A stretch of DNA of 6,918 nucleotides from CAZPAH01 sp964584495 (GTDB lineage Bacteria; Krumholzibacteriota; Krumholzibacteriia; Krumholzibacteriales; Krumholzibacteriaceae), in assembly GCA_964584495.1 (NCBI GenBank), contig CAZPAH010000135.1:1-6918 (forward strand), given 5' to 3'. How positions within the stretch are numbered: the first letter of the stretch is position 1; each line of letters starts with the position of its first letter. Position numbers and translations under genes: made by a program. This document shows, piece after piece, positions 1 to 6,918 of this stretch. Below the pieces are notes generated by a model that saw only the letters and a program-made list of their open reading frames with translations, ran no database searches and was not told the DNA's origin.

Positions 1-950
1 GTGAAGGTAAAAGCAAAAGCCCGTAAGAGAGCCGCCGCAAAGGTAAAGCCGAAAACGGCGGGTCCTACACCGCCTCCTCCTATTGACGAGGGCACGATCC
101 GCCAGAAGGCTATCGCGAGCAAGTACCATCTGACGACTCCGTCGGGCACCGTGCAGGATGTCGACGCAATAGAAATCCCCGGCGGATACGGGATCACCCG
201 CATCATCGCAATGGTCCGCGATCCGCGATGGCTTTGGTCCTACTGGGAGATCACTCCGGAAAAGTATGAAGAGCTGCGCGGGATTCTCCGCGATGAATGG
301 GACAAGTGCAGAAAGGTACTCAGGATACACGACAGGTCTGACGGGAAAGGCGGATATTTCGACATAGATACGGGGCAGGATGCCAGGAACTGGTATATCA
401 ACGTCTCCCCGGGAAGGAAGTACCAGATCGCTATCGGCTTCATTACGCCCGGCGGAAGGTTCGAGCAGGTTGCAATATCCGCGACGGTGGAGACGCCGAG
501 GGGGGAAGTGAGCGACATCATCGATGACCAGTGGATGGCCCCCGAGAGAATGTACGACATGATCTTCGCCGCCTCGGGCGGCTATGAAATCCACGGCGGC
601 TCCGCCGAGTTGAGAGAGCTGATCGAGAAGAGGCTTACGGAGGAGGCCGCCTCGGAGACCGTCTCCAGCTTCGGCAGCGGAGAGCTCAAGAGGGAGAAGC
701 TGCCGCGCGCATTCCGCCTCTGGGTTGCGACAGAGCTGATACTTTACGGCGCGACCGAGCCCGACGCCAGGGTCACGATCCGCGGCAAGGAGATCGAGCT
801 CCGCGGTGACGGCACCTTTTCGGCGAGATTCGCCCTTCCGGACGGCGCCATAGAGATCCCCGTAACGGCCGAATCGGGCGACGGGATCGAGGAGCGCACG
901 ATCGAAACGAATGTAAGGAAAAAGTCGAGCAGCAAGGAACCGGTGATCAG

Positions 951-954
<4 letters not shown>
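1..954 (+). CDS. DUF4912 domain protein with basic N-terminal tail and C-terminal Ig-like domain
   Basis: A 317-residue protein of unknown biochemical function. Residues 1-20 are rich in Lys, Arg and Ala, followed by a Pro-rich linker (PTPPPP, 22-27). Residues about 64-165 match the DUF4912 pattern, best seen in RIIAMVRDPRWLWSYWEIT (67-85), with the usual aromatic-rich strand. Residues about 244-305 (ILYGATEPDARVTIRGKEIE, then GDGTFSARFALPDG) look like a small Ig-like beta-sandwich of the kind found beside carbohydrate enzymes. There is no signal peptide or membrane segment, so it is probably cytoplasmic. The stop overlaps the ATG of the branching enzyme gene (ATGA), implying co-translation. 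DUF4912 genes are, from memory, often found beside GH57 glucan enzymes, so a binding or scaffold role in glycogen metabolism is my inference. The GTG at base 1 is used as the start because the window begins there; a start further upstream cannot be excluded. Confidence 0.85.
934..938 (+). promoter_or_regulatory. Possible ribosome binding site for the GH57 branching enzyme gene
   Basis: AAGGA lies inside the end of the DUF4912 gene, 12 bases before the ATG at 951, which is rather far. A closer but poorer candidate is GGTGAT at 942-947. Since the ATG overlaps the upstream stop as ATGA, the downstream gene may depend largely on ribosomes terminating on the DUF4912 gene. Confidence 0.4.
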
Positions 955-2537
<1,583 letters not shown>

Positions 2538-2541
2538 GCAC

Positions 2542-2546
2542 GGGAG
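2542..2546 (+). promoter_or_regulatory. Ribosome binding site of the DUF3536 GH57 gene
   Basis: GGGAG stands 4 bases before the ATG at 2551, within the 13-base gap after the branching enzyme stop. It supports ATG 2551 as the start. The ATG at 2534 that overlaps the upstream stop is in another reading frame and cannot start this protein. Confidence 0.6.
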
Positions 2547-2550
2547 CAAG

Positions 2551-5088
2551 ATGGACGAAAACGGCGAGAAACTCCACCTTATAATCCACGGACATTTCTA
2601 CCAGCCCCCGCGCGAAAACCCCTGGACCCAAAAGATCGACCGCCAGGCCGGCGCGGCCCCTTACCATGACTGGAACGAGAGGATAGCCAACGAGTGCTAC
2701 CTCCCCAACGCGAGATCCCGCCGTCTCGACGGCTACGGCCGGATCCTCAAGCTCGTCAACAACTACGAGAATATCAGCTTCAACTTCGGTCCGACGCTCC
2801 TCTCTTGGATCGAGAGGGAATATCCGGCCCTTATGCAGATGATCGTCGATGCGGACAGGGTCAGCGTCGATAGAAACGGCGGTCACGGCAACGCCATCGC
2901 GCAGGTCTACAACCATATTATTATGCCCCTCGCCCCCCGCAGGGACCAAGAGACTCAGATACGATGGGGGATTTACGATTTCGAGAGGCGCTTCGGCCGG
3001 AAACCCGAGGGTATCTGGCTCGCCGAAACGGCCGTCAACGATCAGACCCTCGAGATCCTGATAGATTTCGGATTCCGGTTTATCATCCTATCGCCGACAC
3101 AGGCGGAGCGGATCCGCCCCCTTGAGGGAAAAGCTGCATGGAAGAACGTGACGGACGGGGCGATTCCGACAGGTTCCGTGTACAGGTGCTTCGGCGGCAG
3201 GTGCCGTGGCAAGCGAAATCCGGACAGGTACATAGCGATATTTTTTTACGACGCTTCCCTTTCGACCGATGTGAGCTTCAACCATATGCTGAGAAACGGC
3301 GACAGTTTCGCCGATGCGATACTCCGATCGTTCGAGCACGGCGGGGGAGATCTCGTGACGATAGCCACCGATGGAGAGATTTACGGGCATCACGAACCTT
3401 TCGCCGATATGGCGCTCGCATACCTCGCCGACATTGCGGCCCCGTCTCGAAATATCATCATGACGAATTTCGGCGCATACCTAGACTCCCATCCTCCCCT
3501 CTTCGAGGTCCAGCTCAAGCAGGGGAAGAACAAGGAAGGAACCGCCTGGTCCTGCTCGCACGGGGTGGGCCGCTGGAAAGAGAACTGCGGCTGCAAGACC
3601 GGCGGACCCGCCGATTGGAATCAGGAGTGGCGCGCCCCGTTGCGAAATGCCCTCGACGGGCTGAGCGCCGCCCTCGGGTCGATCTTCGAGAAGGAGGGGG
3701 GCGAGCTCCTGCGCGATCCCTGGGCCGCCCGCGACGATTACATTAAGCTTATAATGTCCCGCTCCATCGAATCCGCCCACGGGTTCATGAAGGAGCACGA
3801 GAGGGAAGGATCGGCGGAAGGCGCCATGCCGCGCGCCCTTTCCCTGCTCGAATCGCAGCGGAACGCCCTTCTCATGTTCACCTCCTGCGGATGGTTCTTC
3901 AACGATATCTCCGGAATCGAGTCCGTTCAGCTCCTAGAGTACGCGGCGAAGGCCATAGATCTGTGCTGCGGGAAAGAGCCGGGAATCGTCGAGGAGGATT
4001 TTCTCCGCATCCTAAGAGAAGCGAAAAGCAACGTGCCCGAATCCGGCACCGGAGAGGATCTCTATCTGAACGCCAGAAAATACTCGTCCGTTACCGACTC
4101 GTTTCTCGCCGCTCAGTACGCCCTTGCGACCCATATTTCGTTCCCCGCCATATCGCCGGCCGCCTTAGGGTATCGTTTCGAGCCTTCCGATCTTTTCGAA
4201 AAGACCCTCGACGGGATCTCTATTAAGATCGGCTCGTTCGAGATGACCTCTCCCTTCACCCTGGAAAGATCGAATTACCAGTACATGCTGATCCTCGGAA
4301 TCCCGACCAGGATCACCTGCCTCCTCAAAAGGAATCCCGACCCGTCCGAATACCGGAGCATGAAGGAGAAGTTCGACGCGATGCAGCCCGGCGTGGACCG
4401 TTCCAACTTTTTCGGCTCCGCTGTGGAGCATTTCGGCGGACAGGTCTTCTCCCTGCGGGATCTTTTGCACGATGACAGGGAGAAGATCCTCGAGAAGCTC
4501 GCCGGCGACAAGATGGAATCGGTCACCGATCATTACGAGACGCTCTACGCCGAGAGCAGGGATCTTCTCAGGCTTTTCAGCGAGACAGCCCTCGCCCCTC
4601 CTCCCGGCCTTCTCGTGCCGGCGCAGACCGTTATGGCCCGCCGCCTGGCGAGGGAACTCGAGAAATGGGAGAAAACCACCGATACGGGCGGGCTTGAAGG
4701 CATCAAGAAGATCGTCTCGGAAGCGTCCTACTATGGAGTCCCCCTCGACAAGAGCACGGTATCTTCCCTGTTCGGGGAGATGATCCTGGAGAAGACGGGG
4801 CAGCTGGCCGAGAAGATCGACGCCGGCCTGTCCGATCACCTCCATGAATTCGTGGAGTTCAGCGCCGGAATAGGGATCGAGATCCCTATGCATAGGATAC
4901 AGAACCTCATTTTCGATATACTCGAGACCCGGGTCGAGGAGGCTCTGGCCGGACCCGGCGGTGGCGGAGCTATCGAGCGCGGAGCCGTCTCCGACATTTC
5001 CGGCTTTCTCAGGCTCGCCCGAAGATTCAACTTCAATACCGATCGCTGGCAGGAACGTCTTCCAGGAAATGCCGGCCCCGTAGTATAA
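2551..5088 (+). CDS. GH57 family protein with DUF3536 region (probable alpha-glucan-acting enzyme)
   Basis: An 845-residue protein of the GH57/DUF3536 group, whose exact reaction is not known to me; alpha-glucan hydrolysis or transfer is likely. The N-terminal GH57 barrel begins with IIHGHFYQPP (11-20). The likely nucleophile is Glu159 in GIWLAETAVN, and the likely acid/base is Asp274 in IATDGEIYGHHEPFADM. Then comes WSCSHGVGRWKENCGC (333-348), followed by WNQEWRAPLRNALDG, a stretch I associate with DUF3536 proteins. A helical part with TSCGWFFNDISGIESVQ (Cys446) follows. The C-terminal ~280 residues are the DUF3536 region, including FSLRDLL. No signal peptide is seen, so it should act in the cytoplasm. 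It lies 13 bases after the branching enzyme and probably shares its mRNA. Cys213 and Cys218 (YRCFGGRC) are an odd local pair. Both catalytic acids are present, arguing against a dead enzyme. Family assignment is firm; substrate is inferred. Confidence 0.9.
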   Translation: MDENGEKLHLIIHGHFYQPPRENPWTQKIDRQAGAAPYHDWNERIANECYLPNARSRRLDGYGRILKLVNNYENISFNFGPTLLSWIEREYPALMQMIVDADRVSVDRNGGHGNAIAQVYNHIIMPLAPRRDQETQIRWGIYDFERRFGRKPEGIWLAETAVNDQTLEILIDFGFRFIILSPTQAERIRPLEGKAAWKNVTDGAIPTGSVYRCFGGRCRGKRNPDRYIAIFFYDASLSTDVSFNHMLRNGDSFADAILRSFEHGGGDLVTIATDGEIYGHHEPFADMALAYLADIAAPSRNIIMTNFGAYLDSHPPLFEVQLKQGKNKEGTAWSCSHGVGRWKENCGCKTGGPADWNQEWRAPLRNALDGLSAALGSIFEKEGGELLRDPWAARDDYIKLIMSRSIESAHGFMKEHEREGSAEGAMPRALSLLESQRNALLMFTSCGWFFNDISGIESVQLLEYAAKAIDLCCGKEPGIVEEDFLRILREAKSNVPESGTGEDLYLNARKYSSVTDSFLAAQYALATHISFPAISPAALGYRFEPSDLFEKTLDGISIKIGSFEMTSPFTLERSNYQYMLILGIPTRITCLLKRNPDPSEYRSMKEKFDAMQPGVDRSNFFGSAVEHFGGQVFSLRDLLHDDREKILEKLAGDKMESVTDHYETLYAESRDLLRLFSETALAPPPGLLVPAQTVMARRLARELEKWEKTTDTGGLEGIKKIVSEASYYGVPLDKSTVSSLFGEMILEKTGQLAEKIDAGLSDHLHEFVEFSAGIGIEIPMHRIQNLIFDILETRVEEALAGPGGGGAIERGAVSDISGFLRLARRFNFNTDRWQERLPGNAGPVV

Positions 5089-5089
5089 T
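5084..5089 (+). promoter_or_regulatory. Possible sigma70-type -10 box for ligA
   Basis: A perfect TATAAT hexamer covers the TAA stop of the DUF3536 gene, 30 bases before the ligA ATG, in otherwise GC-rich DNA. Transcription would begin around 5095, giving a leader of about 25 bases. There is no good -35: CTTCCA at 5059-5064 has three consensus matches but with a 19-base spacer, and TTCCAG at 5060-5065 has only two. There is no extended TG motif. The call rests on the -10 alone and on the change of function between the flanking genes. Confidence 0.4.
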
Positions 5090-5110
5090 CGTCGATGTGT
5101 ACAGACTCGG

Positions 5111-5114
5111 AAGG
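5111..5114 (+). promoter_or_regulatory. Ribosome binding site of ligA
   Basis: AAGG, within GGAAGGTG (5109-5116), lies 5 bases before the ATG at 5120. The reading frame has a TAG at 5081-5083 just upstream, so the start must lie after it. The only nearby rival is a GTG at 5114, which falls in the purine-rich site itself and is poorly placed. Confidence 0.6.
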
Positions 5115-5119
5115 TGCTT

Positions 5120-6918
5120 ATGGATCGCGCGAAGGCATCGGCGAGGCTCGAGGAGCTCCGAGAGGAGATCAACCGGCACGATCATCTCTACTACGTGGAG
5201 AACATGCCGGCCGTCTCCGATGAATATTACGACGCCCTGAGGAAGGAGCTCGATGCGATCGAGAGCGAGCACCCCGACCTAATCTCCCCCGACTCTCCAT
5301 CGAACCGCGTGGGAGCCCCCCCGAGGACGAACCTGCCCGCCGTCAGGCATACCGCGCCGATGCTCAGTCTCGACTCGAGCACCGATCCGGCCGCTGCGCT
5401 CGAGTTCGATGAGAGGCTCAAGAAGCTTCTGGTCAGGGAAAGGATAATCTACGCGGCCGAACCCAAGTTCGACGGGCTCTCCGTCGAGCTCGTCTACGAG
5501 GAAGGGCTACTCGTGCGGGGAGCGACGAGGGGGGATGGATTTACCGGCGAGGAGATCACTCCCAATATCAGGACGATCGGCTCGGTTCCCCTCAGGCTCC
5601 TAGGGCTTTCAATACCTTCGGCCCTCTCGGTGAGAGGCGAAGCCCTGATGCCCCTGGAGGGATTCAGGGAATTGAACAGGCGCATGACCGAGAGGAATGA
5701 GGCCGCTTTTGCCAATCCCCGGAACGCCGCGGCCGGATCCCTGCGCCAGCTCGACTCGCGGATAACCGCATCGCGCCCCCTCGCATTTTTCGCCTACGAG
5801 ATAATGACCCTCGAAGGGCACGCGGCGGTCGAGTCGCACATCGCCGAGCTCGACCTTCTCGCCGGCTGGGGATTTCTCGTGGACACCCACAGAAGGAAGT
5901 GCTCTGGCATAGAGGATGCGATAGCCTTCCACGGCGTTCTGGCGGCGCAGAGGGAGGATCTTCCCTTCGAGATAGACGGGGTCGTTATCCAGGTCGACTC
6001 GAAACCGGACCGGACGGCGGCCGGATCGCGGAGCCGCTCCCCCCGCTGGGCCTTCGCCCTGAAGTTCGAGCCGCGCCGCGAGATAACCACTGTCGAGGAT
6101 ATTGCAGTGCAGGTAGGGCGGACCGGCAAGCTTACCCCCGTCGCCCTTCTCAAGCCGGTCGACGTTGGCGGGGTGACCGTGAGCAGGGCTACGATGCATA
6201 ACGCCGGCGAGGTGGAGAGAAAGGACATCCGCAGGGGGGACAGGGTGAGGATCGAAAGAGCGGGAGACGTTATACCGGCCGTGGTCGAAAGGATCGATTA
6301 CGAGGGCGCAGTGAGGGGCGAGCCATTCCGCATGCCGGCGAACTGCCCCGTCTGCGGCTCTCCTGTAATCCTCGAGGGAGCCAATCACTACTGCACGGGA
6401 GGCATCCTCTGTCCCTCCCAGCTTAAGAAGGGTATCGAGCACTTCGCCTCGAAGGGAGCAATGGATATCGAGGGCCTTGGAAGCAGGACGGTCGAAATAC
6501 TCGTCGACAGGGAAATCGTCTCCGGCATAACCGACATCTACCGGCTCGACCGGGAAAAGCTTCTCGTTCTCGAAGGGTTCGCCGAAAAATCTACGGAGAA
6601 GCTCCTGTCCGCCATAGAACGATCCAAAGAGGTCGACCTGGCGAGGTTCATCTTCGCTCTTGGAATAAGAAACGTGGGGATCCATGTCGCCGGGATACTC
6701 GCCGAAAACTACCATTCGATAGACTCCCTGGCCGAAGCCTCGCGGGAGGAGCTCGCATCGATCCGCGAGATCGGCCCCGAACTGTCGGCCAGCATCTCCG
6801 GTTTCTTCTCCGACGGGGAAAAGATGGCGATGATCCGCGAGCTCTTCGCTCTCGGCGTATCACCGCGGCCGCCCCGGGTCGAGGGATCTGCCCCGGCGCG
6901 GGATTCCCTGCCGGAAAC
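5120..6918 (+). CDS. ligA: NAD+-dependent DNA ligase LigA, 3' end cut by the window
   Basis: LigA seals nicks in DNA during replication and repair, using NAD+ to adenylate its active-site lysine. The window holds 599 codons. Domain Ia, which binds NMN, has Tyr24, Asp34, Tyr37 and Asp38 in LYYVENMPAVSDEYYD. The nucleotidyltransferase domain has the adenylated Lys116 in EPKFDG, then RGDG, Glu174 in VRGEA, NPRNAAAGSLRQLD, Arg278, Asp286 and Lys315 in FALKF. Motif IV reads DGVVIQVD, so Gln291 replaces the usual lysine (Lys290 in E. coli). The OB domain has QVGRTGKLTPVA, ATMHNA and GDVIPAVVE. The zinc finger keeps four Cys (CPVC, then CTGGILC), and CPSQLKKGIEHFASKGAMDI follows. Helix-hairpin-helix repeats include FALGIRNVG and IREIGPELS. 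The sequence ends in a Pro-rich linker; the BRCT domain would follow beyond the window. No stop is reached, and there is no frameshift. It starts 31 bases after the DUF3536 gene. Confidence 0.97.
   Translation, partial: MDRAKASARLEELREEINRHDHLYYVENMPAVSDEYYDALRKELDAIESEHPDLISPDSPSNRVGAPPRTNLPAVRHTAPMLSLDSSTDPAAALEFDERLKKLLVRERIIYAAEPKFDGLSVELVYEEGLLVRGATRGDGFTGEEITPNIRTIGSVPLRLLGLSIPSALSVRGEALMPLEGFRELNRRMTERNEAAFANPRNAAAGSLRQLDSRITASRPLAFFAYEIMTLEGHAAVESHIAELDLLAGWGFLVDTHRRKCSGIEDAIAFHGVLAAQREDLPFEIDGVVIQVDSKPDRTAAGSRSRSPRWAFALKFEPRREITTVEDIAVQVGRTGKLTPVALLKPVDVGGVTVSRATMHNAGEVERKDIRRGDRVRIERAGDVIPAVVERIDYEGAVRGEPFRMPANCPVCGSPVILEGANHYCTGGILCPSQLKKGIEHFASKGAMDIEGLGSRTVEILVDREIVSGITDIYRLDREKLLVLEGFAEKSTEKLLSAIERSKEVDLARFIFALGIRNVGIHVAGILAENYHSIDSLAEASREELASIREIGPELSASISGFFSDGEKMAMIRELFALGVSPRPPRVEGSAPARDSLPE

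Noticed and set aside
3240..3247. Run of seven T in the DUF3536 gene as a frameshift or slippage site
   Set aside because: The codons are ATA TTT TTT TAC, which is not phased as a -1 slippery heptamer, and the protein reads in frame through a normal GH57 strand.
4165..5172. Open frame on the - strand across the end of the DUF3536 gene and the start of ligA
   Set aside because: It crosses two real genes and a probable promoter, and its product has no domain signature.
5609..6715. Long open frame on the - strand inside ligA (368 codons)
   Set aside because: The + strand reads as LigA with all its motifs through this whole region; the antisense product is low in complexity and matches no family I know.

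Overview
The window holds four genes, all on the + strand and almost without gaps: a DUF4912 protein, two different glycoside hydrolase family 57 (GH57) enzymes, and the first ~600 codons of the NAD+-dependent DNA ligase LigA. The NAD+-type ligase points to a bacterium. The DNA is GC-rich by eye, yet Arg is often AGG and Ile often ATA. This codon habit and the DUF4912 + GH57 + GH57 set would fit an uncultured lineage around the FCB-type candidate phyla or the former Deltaproteobacteria. That placement is a weak inference; I cannot name a species.

Layout. 1-954: DUF4912 protein with a Lys/Ala-rich tail and a predicted C-terminal Ig-like domain. 951-2537: GH57 1,4-alpha-glucan branching enzyme with a DUF1957 C-terminus, joined to the previous gene by an ATGA overlap. 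2551-5088: GH57 protein of the DUF3536 family, 13 bases downstream and with its own Shine-Dalgarno sequence. 5120-end: ligA, cut by the window edge inside the linker that normally precedes the BRCT domain. There is no gene-free stretch over 31 bases, and I see no RNA gene, mobile element, CRISPR array, long repeat or strong terminator.

How the genes fit together. The first three look like one operon for making or remodelling an intracellular alpha-glucan (glycogen-like) store. The branching enzyme forms alpha-1,6 branches, the DUF3536 enzyme probably acts on the same polymer in an unknown way, and the DUF4912 protein may be a non-catalytic partner. ligA is functionally unrelated. A perfect TATAAT hexamer over the stop codon of the DUF3536 gene may give it its own promoter, although read-through from the glucan genes is also possible.

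Most worth a second look are: a Lys-to-Gln change at the NAD+-contacting lysine of LigA motif IV; a conserved-looking Cys/His cluster plus an extra Cys pair in the DUF3536 enzyme; and the DUF4912 protein as an uncharacterised partner of GH57 glucan enzymes. I found no clear sign of a wholly new system.
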